DNA of 64,000 nt from Flavobacterium ardleyense (GTDB lineage Bacteria; Bacteroidota; Bacteroidia; Flavobacteriales; Flavobacteriaceae), in assembly GCF_033547075.1 (NCBI RefSeq), contig NZ_CP137891.1:2604001-2668000 (forward strand), written 5' to 3'. The notes beneath the pieces were generated by a model. It ran no database searches. It was not told where the DNA came from and saw nothing but the letters and a program-made list of their open reading frames with translations. This document shows, one piece after another, positions 26,041 to 34,297 of the stretch (positions are counted from its first letter, which is position 1; the number at the start of each line of letters is the position of its first letter). The position numbers and the translations under genes are program-made.

Positions 26041-26919
26041 GGGATTACCTGCGGTCATCCCGGAGAGAGTTAATGCTACAAGAAAAAGCAAAATCCACTC
26101 GCGCTGGTCATGGATTGCTTTTTTATTTCCCAAATGCTTACAAAAGCTTTGCTTTTGAAACTGCAATAAAACAAAATACTACTCGAAGAATTCCGGGATT
26201 ACCTGCGGTGATCCCGGAGGGAGTAAATGCTACAAGAAAAAGCAAAATCCACTCCCGCTGGTCATGGATTGATTTTTTATTTCCCAAATGCTTACAAAAG
26301 CTTTGCTTAATTCTGCAATTAAAAAAAATACTACTCGAAGAAGTCCGGGATTACCTGCGGTGGTCCCAGAGAGAGTTAATGCTACAAGAAAAAGCAAAAT
26401 CCACTCCCGCCGGTCATGGATTGATTTTTTATATCCCAAATGCTTACAAAAGCTTTGCTTTATTCTGCAGTTAAAAAAAATACTACTCGAAGAATTCCGG
26501 GATTACCTGCGGTGATCCCGGAGGGAGTTAATGCTACGAGAAAAAGCAAAATCCACTCCCGCTGGTCATTGATTGATTTTTTATTTCCTAAATGCTTACA
26601 AAAGCTTTGCTTTATTCTGCAATTAAAAAAAATACTACTCGAAGAATTCTGGGATTACCTGCGGTGATCCCGGAGGGAGTTAATACTACAAGAAAAAGCA
26701 AAATCCACTCCCGCTGGTCGTGGATTGCTTTTTTATTTCCCAAATGCTTACAAAAGCTTTGCTTTATTCTGCAATTAAAAAAAATACTACTCGAAGAATT
26801 CTGGGATTACCTGCGGTGATCCCGGAGGGAGTTAATACTACAAGAAAAAGCAAAATCCACTCCCGCTGGTCGTGGATTGCTTTTTTATTTCCCAAATGCT
26901 TACAAAAGCTTTGCTTTTG
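26041..26919. repeat. Tandem array of 152-bp units (about 5.8 copies)
   Basis: The motif GGGATTACCTGCGGT begins at 26041, 26195, 26347, 26499, 26651 and 26803, so the period is 154 once and then 152. Units are over 90 percent alike by eye. Each holds a CCGGGAT/ATCCCGG palindrome, a second hairpin AAGCAAAATCCAC/GTGGATTGCTT followed by TTTTTTATTTCCCAAA, and AAAGCTTTGC. The period is not a multiple of three, so the repeated short ORFs are not genes. The segment ACAAGAAAAAGCA ... CTTTTTTATTTCCCAAA in each unit is an inverted relative of the trailer of the adjoining tRNA-Val. Confidence 0.95.
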
Positions 26920-26935
26920 ACACTTTTGGGAAATA

Positions 26936-26966
26936 AAAAAGCAGAAACTCTCGTTTCTGCTTTTTC
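26936..26966 (-). terminator. Rho-independent terminator of tRNA-Val
   Basis: On the minus strand AAAAAGCAGAAAC-GAGA-GTTTCTGCTTTTTTATT follows the tRNA by four bases: an 11-bp stem and a T run. Confidence 0.85.
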
Positions 26967-26969
26967 TTG

Positions 26970-27044
26970 TGGGCGATGAGGGATTCGAACCCCCGACCCT
27001 CTGGGTGTAAACCAGATGCTCTGAACCAACTGAGCTAATCGCCC
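26970..27044 (-). tRNA. tRNA-Val (anticodon TAC)
   Basis: The minus strand folds into a full cloverleaf. The acceptor is GGGCGAT with ATCGCCC, the D arm GCTCAGTTGGTTCAGAGC, the anticodon arm CTGGTTTACACCCAG with TAC at 34-36, and the T arm GGGGGTTCGAATCCC. The discriminator base is A and CCA is not encoded. A Bacteroidota-type promoter lies upstream and a terminator directly downstream. The 152-bp tandem array abuts the terminator. Confidence 0.97.
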
Positions 27045-27059
27045 CTTTTTATCGGTGTG

Positions 27060-27089
27060 CAAATATACATAAGGAAATGTAATCTGCAA
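27060..27089 (-). promoter_or_regulatory. Promoter of tRNA-Val
   Basis: On the minus strand TTG (27089-27087) and TATATTTG (27067-27060) are separated by 19 nt, matching the TTG/TAnnTTTG consensus. The mature tRNA begins 15 nt after the -7 element. Confidence 0.7.
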
Positions 27090-27114
27090 CTATAAAAAGA
27101 ATTTTTTTTGAAAA

Positions 27115-28284
27115 TTATTTTTGTGACCTTCTTTCGCGTTCAGCCGAAATTAAATTTAACTCTCTACTTGTCTGTCCAGCAACCGAAGTGTTCTCCTGCG
27201 CACGTCTGATCAAGTAAGGCATCACCTCTCTCACCGGTCCAAAAGGCAAATATTTGGCAACATTATAACCTTGCTCACCCAGATTGAAAGATATATTATC
27301 ACTCATTCCATACAGCTGTCCAAAATAAATCCGACTATCTCCTTTTTCAATACCGTTCTCTTTCATCATACGCATCAGCATATACGAGCTGTCTTCATTG
27401 TGTGTACCTGCAAAAACGCCCATCATATCTATATTGGCAAGCATATAGGTAACTGCTGCATTGTAATTTTCGTCAGTAGCTGCTTTGCTACTGCAAATGG
27501 GCGATGGGTATCCATTTTGTGCTGCGCGCTCATTCTCCTTTTCCATATAAGCGCCACGCACCAATTTTTGGCCTATAAAAAATCCTTCCAACTTAGCTTG
27601 CGCATGGAGTTTTTTAAGGTAAGCCATACGGTCATGTCTATACATCTGAAGCGTGTTAAATATTAACGCTTTTTCTTTATTATAACGTTGCATCATCGAT
27701 GTTACCAAATCATCAGCAGCATCTTGCATCCAACTTTCTTCGGCATCAACAAGTACTTCGATATCATTTTCATAGGCTTTTTTGCAAACTTTGTCAAAAC
27801 GTGCTACTACTCTATCCCATTCATTTTGTTCTGCCTCGGTGAAAGCAATACCTGCACCTTTCTTGTCGTATAACTCAAATCGACCAAAACCAGTTGGTTT
27901 AAATACCGCATACGGAAGTGCTTTTCGTTCTTTGGCAAAATCTATAATGCGCAAGGTCATTTCCATTGCATCATCAAAGTGTTCCTCATCCTCTTTACCT
28001 TCTACTGAATAGTCTAAAACTGAAGAAACGCCTTTCTCAAACATTTTATCTACCACAGGAAGACAGTCGCGCTCCGTTGTACCACCACAAAAATGGTCAA
28101 AGACCGTTGACCGAATTAGTCCTGTAACTGGCAAATGTAATTTGAGAGCAAAATGTGTAAGGGATGTACCTACCTTTACTAGAGTAGGATTCTGAATCAT
28201 TTTAAAAAGCCAGTAGGCACGATCTAATTCGTTTTTTGACTTTAATGCAAAAGCAACTTCGGTATTATTAAATATTTTTTCCAT
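27115..28284 (-). CDS. Proline dehydrogenase
   Basis: A 389-aa FAD enzyme of the PutA N-terminal family that oxidises proline to pyrroline-5-carboxylate. Visible markers are FKPTGFGRFELY, EVLVDAEESWMQ, NTLQMYRHDRMAYL, KLVRGAYMEKENERA, FAGTHNEDSS, YFGQLYGMSDNIS and the C-terminal YLPFGPVREVMPYLIRRAQEN, which together make the substrate and flavin site. The start was placed at ATG 28282-28284 (MEKIFNNTEVAF), where homologues begin; 17 extra upstream residues are in frame but lack family support. It is monofunctional, with no P5C dehydrogenase domain. It lies divergent to aroB. Confidence 0.94.
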   Translation of the reverse strand: MEKIFNNTEVAFALKSKNELDRAYWLFKMIQNPTLVKVGTSLTHFALKLHLPVTGLIRSTVFDHFCGGTTERDCLPVVDKMFEKGVSSVLDYSVEGKEDEEHFDDAMEMTLRIIDFAKERKALPYAVFKPTGFGRFELYDKKGAGIAFTEAEQNEWDRVVARFDKVCKKAYENDIEVLVDAEESWMQDAADDLVTSMMQRYNKEKALIFNTLQMYRHDRMAYLKKLHAQAKLEGFFIGQKLVRGAYMEKENERAAQNGYPSPICSSKAATDENYNAAVTYMLANIDMMGVFAGTHNEDSSYMLMRMMKENGIEKGDSRIYFGQLYGMSDNISFNLGEQGYNVAKYLPFGPVREVMPYLIRRAQENTSVAGQTSRELNLISAERERRSQK

Positions 28285-28379
28285 GACTAAATTTAATCCT
28301 GCAAAGATAATCACACTACTTCTATTATTGGTCAAAAAATACCTTAATTTGCGCCCTCTAATTTCATACTAAATCTCCT

Positions 28380-29453
28380 ATGCAATCCATACTTTCAACA
28401 GGCTACTCGGTACATTTTAATAGCGATGGCTATGCAGCACTGAATACCTATTTAAAGTCAACCGCTCACTCCACAATATTTATACTCGTTGACACCAATA
28501 CTAATGACTTTTGCTCTTCAAAATTCTTAAGTAATATCGCCACTGAAAACCGAATTGAAATTATTGAAATAGAACCTTCAGAAGAGACCAAAAATATTGA
28601 AACATGCGTTGAATTATGGAGTGCACTGTCAGACCTTGGAGCAGACAGAAAAAGTCTCTTACTTAATTTAGGAGGCGGTGTTGTAACGGATATTGGTGGA
28701 TTTGTTGCAGCAACTTTCAAGAGAGGAATCTCCTTTATTAATATTCCAACATCTTTATTATCAATGGTGGATGCAGCAATTGGAAGTAAGAATGGGGTTG
28801 ATTTAGGAAATTTAAAAAATCAAATTGGAACAATCACATCACCTCAAATGGTTATAATTGATACTGATTTCCTAGAAACGCTTCCGCAAAATCAGATGCG
28901 CTCGGGATTGGCTGAGATGTTAAAACACGGATTGATTGCTAATCACCACTATTGGGACAAATTTCAAGATCTTGCAAAGATTGATTACGCAGATTTTGAT
29001 TCTCTAATTGCTGAATCTGTTGAAATAAAAAATAATATTGTGCTGCAAGATCCAACCGAAGAAGGCATGAGAAAAGCTCTAAACTTTGGACACACACTTG
29101 GACATGCTATCGAAAGTCACTTTATGTCCAAAGAAACTACTCTTCTGCATGGTGAAGCGATTGCAATTGGAATGGTATTAGAAAGTTTCTTATCTTTCCA
29201 ACTAAATTTTCTGTCAAAAACTGAATATTTGGAAATCAAAAATCAAATTCTAGCTATTTTTGGTAGAGTAGAAATTTCCCAATCAGATATCACCGAAGTA
29301 TTAAATTTGCTCAAGCATGACAAGAAGAATGAATATGGCAAAGTAAAATTTGCTCTTCTCGATGGGATTGGAAATGCAAAAATAGATCAGGAAGTTGACA
29401 ATGAAATCATTATAGCATCGTTTGATGATTATAAAAATAGCTTATTTATTTAA
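28380..29453 (+). CDS. aroB: 3-dehydroquinate synthase
   Basis: A 357-aa protein of normal length for the second shikimate-pathway enzyme, which cyclises DAHP to 3-dehydroquinate with NAD and a divalent metal. The NAD site is LNLGGGVVTDIGGFVAATFKRG (about 96-117). It continues with PTSLLSMVDAAIGSKNGVDL and RSGLAEMLKHGLI with a metal Glu. NFGHTLGHAIES and HGEAIAIGM contribute the metal histidines. The gene is solitary; a 280-bp AT-rich gap follows with a short doubtful frame only. Confidence 0.96.
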   Translation: MQSILSTGYSVHFNSDGYAALNTYLKSTAHSTIFILVDTNTNDFCSSKFLSNIATENRIEIIEIEPSEETKNIETCVELWSALSDLGADRKSLLLNLGGGVVTDIGGFVAATFKRGISFINIPTSLLSMVDAAIGSKNGVDLGNLKNQIGTITSPQMVIIDTDFLETLPQNQMRSGLAEMLKHGLIANHHYWDKFQDLAKIDYADFDSLIAESVEIKNNIVLQDPTEEGMRKALNFGHTLGHAIESHFMSKETTLLHGEAIAIGMVLESFLSFQLNFLSKTEYLEIKNQILAIFGRVEISQSDITEVLNLLKHDKKNEYGKVKFALLDGIGNAKIDQEVDNEIIIASFDDYKNSLFI

Positions 29454-29733
29454 ACAAAAACATTGCATATCGCATATAATATTTTTTACATTTGTCCCGT
29501 GAAAAAAGCTCAAAATACATATAAGTCGTTTAGACAATATTTCAGTAGTCTGACTTTACTTTTGGCCAACATCTCGACATCCTTACAATCTGTTGATTTA
29601 TTAAAACAGCCACTTTTATCTATTTTAAATATAAGAATAGACAAGTTGCAAATCATATACGCAAAGCTGCGAGTTTGATTTTTACCAACTATCTAATTCT
29701 TTAATTAACTTTATTTAACACACAGTAACTCAA

Positions 29734-31140
29734 ATGAATACAAAGTATAGTGATCTTATAAATCAAACATATTATTTTCCTCAAGAAGAATTCAAACTTA
29801 ACAAAGATAATCTGCAATTTCACGATATCGATTTGATGAAGCTTGTAGAGCAGTACGGCACTCCACTAAAATTTACGTACCTTCCTCAAATTTCGAAAAA
29901 TATTCAAAAAGCAAAAGGATATTTCAGAAAAGCGATGGAAAAGAATAAATACGACGGTAAATATTACTACTGTTATTGTACGAAAAGTTCACATTTTGAA
30001 TTTATAATGAACGAAGCTTTCAAAAATGACATTCATATTGAAACTTCTTCTGCCTTTGATATTGATATAGTTGAACGTCTTATCGCTAATGGCAAGATTA
30101 ATAAAAACACCTTTATTATTTGCAATGGTTTTAAGAGAGATCAATACGTTACAAATATCGCTCGACTTATTAACGGTGGTTACAACAAAACTATTCCGAT
30201 AATAGATAACTACGAAGAACTAGATTTACTTCAGGCAGAAATCAACGGGAAATTCAAAATCGGAATTAGAATCGCAGCTGAGGAAGATCCAAAATTCGAG
30301 TTTTATACAAGTCGACTAGGAATAGGATATAAAAATATTGTTCCTTTTTACAAAAAACAGATTCAGGATAACGAAAATCTTGAATTAAAGGTTTTACACT
30401 TCTTTATCAATACTGGAATTATGGATAATTCTTACTATTGGAACGAACTTGTAAAATGTATCAAAGTTTATGTCGCTCTAAAAAAAGAATGCCCTACTCT
30501 TGATAGTTTAAATATTGGTGGTGGTTTTCCAATCAAAAATTCATTGGCTTTTGATTACGATTATCAATATATGATTGATGAAATTACCAATCAGATTAAA
30601 ATTGCTTGCGAAGAAGCAGATGTGGACGTTCCGCATATCTTTACTGAATTCGGATCCTACACTGTAGGTGAAAGTGGCGGTGCCATTTATCAGGTTTTAT
30701 ACCAAAAACAACAAAATGATCGTGAAAAGTGGAATATGATTGATAGCTCTTTTATCACCACTCTTCCTGATACTTGGGCAATTAACAAGCGATTTATTAT
30801 GCTTGCCGTTAATAGATGGAATGATACGTACGAACGTGTACTTCTTGGCGGTTTGACTTGTGATAGCGATGATTATTACAATTCTGAGCAAAATATGAAT
30901 GCCATTTACCTGCCAAAATACAATAAAGAAAAACCTCTATATTTAGGATTTTTCAATACTGGCGCCTACCAAGAAACTATTGGAGGTTTTGGAGGATTGC
31001 ACCATTGTTTGATTCCACAACCAAAACATATTTTGATTGATCGCGACGAAAATGGAATTATTGCTACAGAAGTTTTCTCTGAACAGCAAAATGCTGAAGA
31101 TGTTCTTAAAATTTTAGGTTACGATAAAAAAGTAGAATAA
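29734..31140 (+). CDS. Arginine decarboxylase-like PLP enzyme (fold type III)
   Basis: A 468-aa PLP-dependent decarboxylase of the alanine-racemase fold. The Schiff-base Lys is in YYCYCTKSSHFEF (near residue 84). Other markers are the beta-barrel segments KFKIGIRIAAEEDPKFEFYTSRLGIG, LNIGGGFP (phosphate loop), EFGSYTVGESG and NTGAYQETIGG near the end. Bacteroidota members of about 460 aa are annotated as arginine decarboxylases, shorter than the E. coli SpeA type; a different basic or carboxylated polyamine substrate remains possible. It is followed after 103 bp by a deoxyhypusine synthase-like gene, pointing to polyamine synthesis. Confidence 0.85.
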   Translation: MNTKYSDLINQTYYFPQEEFKLNKDNLQFHDIDLMKLVEQYGTPLKFTYLPQISKNIQKAKGYFRKAMEKNKYDGKYYYCYCTKSSHFEFIMNEAFKNDIHIETSSAFDIDIVERLIANGKINKNTFIICNGFKRDQYVTNIARLINGGYNKTIPIIDNYEELDLLQAEINGKFKIGIRIAAEEDPKFEFYTSRLGIGYKNIVPFYKKQIQDNENLELKVLHFFINTGIMDNSYYWNELVKCIKVYVALKKECPTLDSLNIGGGFPIKNSLAFDYDYQYMIDEITNQIKIACEEADVDVPHIFTEFGSYTVGESGGAIYQVLYQKQQNDREKWNMIDSSFITTLPDTWAINKRFIMLAVNRWNDTYERVLLGGLTCDSDDYYNSEQNMNAIYLPKYNKEKPLYLGFFNTGAYQETIGGFGGLHHCLIPQPKHILIDRDENGIIATEVFSEQQNAEDVLKILGYDKKVE

Positions 31141-31243
31141 TTTTGAATTTGTAATTTTCGATTAAATATTATTTCTTTGAAAATTAATTTCCGCTAATGC
31201 GACAAGTATTATTAAAAATTGAATCATTTAAATAAAGTTGATA

Positions 31244-32215
31244 ATGAATAAAGGACCAATTAGCCAGTTTATTGAAAAATACTACCTGCATTTTAACTCT
31301 GCATCAGTAGTAGATGCCGCAAAATCATACGAAGAGCAGTTGAAAAAAGGCTCAAAAATGATGGTAACATTAGCTGGAGCAATGAGTACAGCTGAAATTG
31401 GAAAAATTTTTGCAGAAGTTATTCGCCAAGACAAAGTGCAAATTATTTCATGTACAGGTGCAAACCTTGAAGAAGATATCATGAATCTTGTAGCACATTC
31501 TCATTACGAACGTGTGCCAAATTACAGAGATTTGACACCTCAAGAAGAATGGGATCTGATGGAGCGCGGGTTAAACCGTGTCACTGATACTTGTATTCCT
31601 GAGCACGAAGCTTTTAGAAGATTACAAAAACACATTGTGAAAATCTGGAAAGATGCAGAAGAAGCTGGAGAACGTTATTTTCCGCATGAATTCATGTACA
31701 AAATGTTGCTTTCTGGTGTTCTAGAAGAATACTACGAAATTGATCTTAAAGATAGTTGGATGTACGCAGCAGCAGAAGCAAACCTGCCTATTATCGTCCC
31801 AGGATGGGAAGATAGTACAATGGGAAATATCTTCGCTTCATACGTTATCAAAGGAGAGCTTAAAGCCTCTACGGTGAAATCTGGTATTGAATACATGGGA
31901 TTCCTTGCTGATTGGTATACCAAAAACTCTGACAAAGGAGTTGGATTTTTCCAAATTGGTGGTGGTATCGCTGGAGATTTCCCAATTTGTGTTGTGCCAA
32001 TGCTTTACCAAGATATGGAAAAGCCTGAAACACCTTTCTGGAGCTATTTCTGTCAGATTTCTGACTCTACAACAAGTTATGGTTCGTACTCTGGAGCCGT
32101 TCCGAACGAAAAAATTACTTGGGGAAAATTAGATATTAACACCCCAAAATTCATAATAGAATCGGATGCAACCATTGTGGCACCCTTAATTTTTGCTTAC
32201 CTTTTAGACTATTAA
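31244..32215 (+). CDS. Deoxyhypusine synthase family protein
   Basis: A 323-aa protein of the NAD-dependent aminobutyltransferase family to which deoxyhypusine synthase and homospermidine synthase belong. LAGAMSTAEIGKIFAEVIR, ISCTGANLEEDI, and FFQIGGGIAGDFPICVVP mark the NAD fold, and the catalytic Lys is retained in ITWGKLD (human Lys329 position). Bacteria lack eIF5A, so the acceptor is more likely a free polyamine. The start was set at ATG 31244 (MNKGPISQF); a TTG two codons earlier is less likely. Its partner is the decarboxylase just upstream. Confidence 0.87.
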   Translation: MNKGPISQFIEKYYLHFNSASVVDAAKSYEEQLKKGSKMMVTLAGAMSTAEIGKIFAEVIRQDKVQIISCTGANLEEDIMNLVAHSHYERVPNYRDLTPQEEWDLMERGLNRVTDTCIPEHEAFRRLQKHIVKIWKDAEEAGERYFPHEFMYKMLLSGVLEEYYEIDLKDSWMYAAAEANLPIIVPGWEDSTMGNIFASYVIKGELKASTVKSGIEYMGFLADWYTKNSDKGVGFFQIGGGIAGDFPICVVPMLYQDMEKPETPFWSYFCQISDSTTSYGSYSGAVPNEKITWGKLDINTPKFIIESDATIVAPLIFAYLLDY

Positions 32216-32222
32216 TAAATTT

Positions 32223-32648
32223 ATGAAAAGAGTTATTGTTGATTATTCAAAACTGACCAACGAAATTTTAAACCTATTGGTTGACAAATTTCCAGAAGGT
32301 TATGACGATACTAATATTGTCCGGTTTAGAAATGCCCAAAATGAAATGGTCGAAGCAGTCGAAGTTCGCACAGAAGACACTATTTATCTCGTTAAAGTGA
32401 GTACCAAACTAGCTAATAGTATGGAAAACTTTGATGAAGATGATGATATTGACTCTTTGGTGGAGCCTTTGGATGATATCGTAAAAGGAATTGACGAGGA
32501 CGATGATATGGCTGACGATGAAGAGGAAGATGACGAAGAGCTTATCAAGAAAACTCGCAAGCGTGATCAGGATGATGATGATGCCACTGACGACGACGAC
32601 GAAGATCAAGATTTCGCTGAAGAAGATGAGGACGAAGACGAAGAATAA
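32223..32648 (+). CDS. Extremely acidic hypothetical protein
   Basis: A 141-aa protein with a compact N-terminal domain of about 60 residues (VIVDYSKLTNEILNLLVDKFPEGYDD, then NEMVEAVEVRTEDTIYLVKV). The rest is low-complexity Asp/Glu, with runs such as DDEEEDDEEL and DDDDATDDDDED. Homologues in Flavobacterium are often labelled DNA primase, but no primase motif is present and the label looks like a misannotation. It could bind basic proteins or cations. It starts 7 bp after the deoxyhypusine synthase-like gene and ends in a clear terminator, so it belongs to the same transcript. Confidence 0.82.
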   Translation: MKRVIVDYSKLTNEILNLLVDKFPEGYDDTNIVRFRNAQNEMVEAVEVRTEDTIYLVKVSTKLANSMENFDEDDDIDSLVEPLDDIVKGIDEDDDMADDEEEDDEELIKKTRKRDQDDDDATDDDDEDQDFAEEDEDEDEE

Positions 32649-32666
32649 TCTTTCTGATTATATATC

Positions 32667-32700
32667 AAAGAGGAATCTAGAAATAGGTTCCTCTTTTTTA
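32667..32700 (+). terminator. Rho-independent terminator of the polyamine operon
   Basis: AAAGAGGAA-TCTAGAAATAGG-TTCCTCTTT is followed by further T residues. It lies 19 bp after the stop of the acidic protein. Confidence 0.8.
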
Positions 32701-32769
32701 TTTATCATATTTTTTTGTAGGTAATCGCGCTATTCTCTGCAATTCCTCGGTGCAGTGCTTTTTTTCCAG

Positions 32770-32880
32770 TGACATAATAGGAGCTTCCGCTGGTCGCTCT
32801 ATTCTGTCAGGAAAAAATAGCACTCCATCCTGCGGGATTTCCGTTCCTATCACGCCTATGGCTTCTAACTACCGATTCAT
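32770..32880 (+). repeat. Dispersed repeat carrying the GAGCTTCCGCTGGTCGCT core (copy 2)
   Basis: CATAATAGGAGCTTCCG-CTGGTCGCTCTATTCTGTC (about 32774-32809) matches the element at 20942. It continues with CACTCCATCCTGCGGGATTTCCGTTCCTATC, a tail reminiscent of the family A 3' end. No gene is seen between 32649 and 33160; the rest of the gap is AT-rich and ends in an AACT microsatellite. Confidence 0.7.
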
Positions 32881-33117
32881 ATTTAGTTGTTATAAACAAT
32901 CAATCATCAAATTGCCATTAAGAACTACCCAAAATAGTTGAATATTTTTATTTAAATAGGAAATTTCGAGAGGATGCAGTTAGTTTTAATTAGCATAACA
33001 AACTATTTTGTTATTTAGAAGCACACAGGAGAGTAATAAAAAGGCAAACATCGCTACGTTATCTACGGGTATATTTACTGCCATCAAATCAGTCCCAGTT
33101 TGCGCCTTAGCAGACAC

Positions 33118-33149
<32 letters not shown>

Positions 33150-33160
33150 GAATTTTTCTT

Positions 33161-33679
33161 TTATAAATAGCGTTCTTTAAAAATATTTTTATGATGCTCT
33201 TGATGTCCGATAATAATAAACCCTAGCGCTGCCAATGAGACTTCATTATTACCAGTCACCCACTGCTGATGTAATTGTTCTGCAGTAAAATTTTTGTACA
33301 GTAACAAAGTACTCTGACGAACGGTCGATAATTCTGTCAATAAATTTTGTAATGTTCGAAGATTGCCTCCAGCTTGCTCCGCGTACTCATTTTCATCAAA
33401 AGAGACTAACTGAGATTGATCATTACGACCCAATCTAAGTGCGCGATAGCTGAAAATTCGCTCGCAGTCAATGAGATGCTGAATAATATCTTTAATCGTC
33501 CATTTGCCTACAGCATAACGATAATCGTGCTTACCGAGAGGAATTGACTGCACAAACCGAATAAATTCGTAAAGGCTAATCTCCAGTCCGTCAACAAGAT
33601 TGGTGTCAGGATCTAATGTGTTGATATAAGTGTTATACTTTTCTGGATATGAATTTGGTGGAAGGTCTATTAGAAGCAT
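33161..33679 (-). CDS. DinB family protein
   Basis: A 172-aa four-helix-bundle protein of the DinB/YfiT superfamily. Family markers: YRYAVGKWTIKDIIQHLIDCERIFSYRALRL with the first metal His (about 58-88), a central helix, and GFIIIGHQEHHKNIFKERY with the last metal histidines. Members are metal-binding and several are thiol-dependent transferases (bacillithiol, mycothiol), but no substrate can be named here. It follows a bidirectional terminator shared with the Lrp gene. Confidence 0.9.
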   Translation of the reverse strand: MLLIDLPPNSYPEKYNTYINTLDPDTNLVDGLEISLYEFIRFVQSIPLGKHDYRYAVGKWTIKDIIQHLIDCERIFSYRALRLGRNDQSQLVSFDENEYAEQAGGNLRTLQNLLTELSTVRQSTLLLYKNFTAEQLHQQWVTGNNEVSLAALGFIIIGHQEHHKNIFKERYL

Positions 33680-33710
33680 ATTCGTATATATTTTTTTATA
33701 AATCTAATGT

Positions 33711-33742
33711 AAAAAAAAAGTCTCAGTAAATACTGAGACTTT
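33711..33742 (-). terminator. Terminator after the Lrp-type gene
   Basis: AAAGTCTCAGTA-TTT-ACTGAGACTTT on the minus strand is followed by a run of T. It lies 23 bp after the Lrp stop and just before the DinB start. Confidence 0.85.
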
Positions 33743-33764
33743 CCAAATCAATTGTAAATAAAAA

Positions 33765-34244
33765 TTACATATTTTTAAAGATGGTATGCATCAATCTTTT
33801 CTTATCATTAATGCTTTCTTCTAGAGAAATCATTGTTTCTGTTCTGTAAACGCCTTCAATATCATCAATCATAAAGATAACATCTTTTGCATGTTTGGTG
33901 TCTTTCGCTCTTATTTTACAAAAAACATTGAACTTTCCAGTAGTAACGTGGGCAACGGTTACAAACGGAATTTCGTTGATGCGCTCTAAGACAAATTTAG
34001 TTTGAGAAGTATTATTAAGAAATACTCCAACGTACGCTATAAACGAATAGCCCAATTTTTCATAATCTAAAGTAAGCGACGACCCAGTAATAATGCCAGC
34101 ATCTTCCATCTTTTTCACACGCACATGAACCGTTCCAGCCGAAATCAATAATTTCTTAGCAATATCTGTAAAAGGTATTCTTGTATTATCGATTAGCATA
34201 TCTAAAATTTGATGATCTACATCATCCAAACGAAACTTACTCAT
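33765..34244 (-). CDS. Lrp/AsnC family transcriptional regulator
   Basis: A 159-aa regulator of family length. Residues 1-60 are the N-terminal HTH: LDDVDHQILDMLIDNTRIPFTDIAKKLLISAGTVHVRVKKMEDAGII. The C-terminal RAM/AsnC effector domain follows (FIAYVGVFLNNTSQTKFVLERINEIPFV, then GKFNVFCKIRAKDTKHAKDVI and IEGVYRTETMISL). It would sense a small molecule, usually an amino acid, and bind DNA as an oligomer. It is adjacent to and on the same strand as the M14 peptidase (53-bp gap) and may be cotranscribed with it. Confidence 0.94.
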   Translation of the reverse strand: MSKFRLDDVDHQILDMLIDNTRIPFTDIAKKLLISAGTVHVRVKKMEDAGIITGSSLTLDYEKLGYSFIAYVGVFLNNTSQTKFVLERINEIPFVTVAHVTTGKFNVFCKIRAKDTKHAKDVIFMIDDIEGVYRTETMISLEESINDKKRLMHTIFKNM

Positions 34245-34297
34245 AGTATCTAAATTATTATTTTACTTTCAAATTTTTCAATGCAACTACTCCAATT

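Noticed and set aside
26041..26919. CRISPR array
   Set aside because: Units of 152 bp are nearly identical along their whole length, with no spacer diversity and no cas genes.
26073..27089. Seven overlapping short ORFs of 64-133 codons within the tandem array
   Set aside because: The 152-bp period is not divisible by three, the ORFs recur in successive frames, and they only reflect the repeat.
29463..29678. Short ORF between aroB and the decarboxylase gene, including a GTG start at 29500 (KKAQNTYKSF)
   Set aside because: No family match, no promoter or overlap to support it; left out for lack of evidence.
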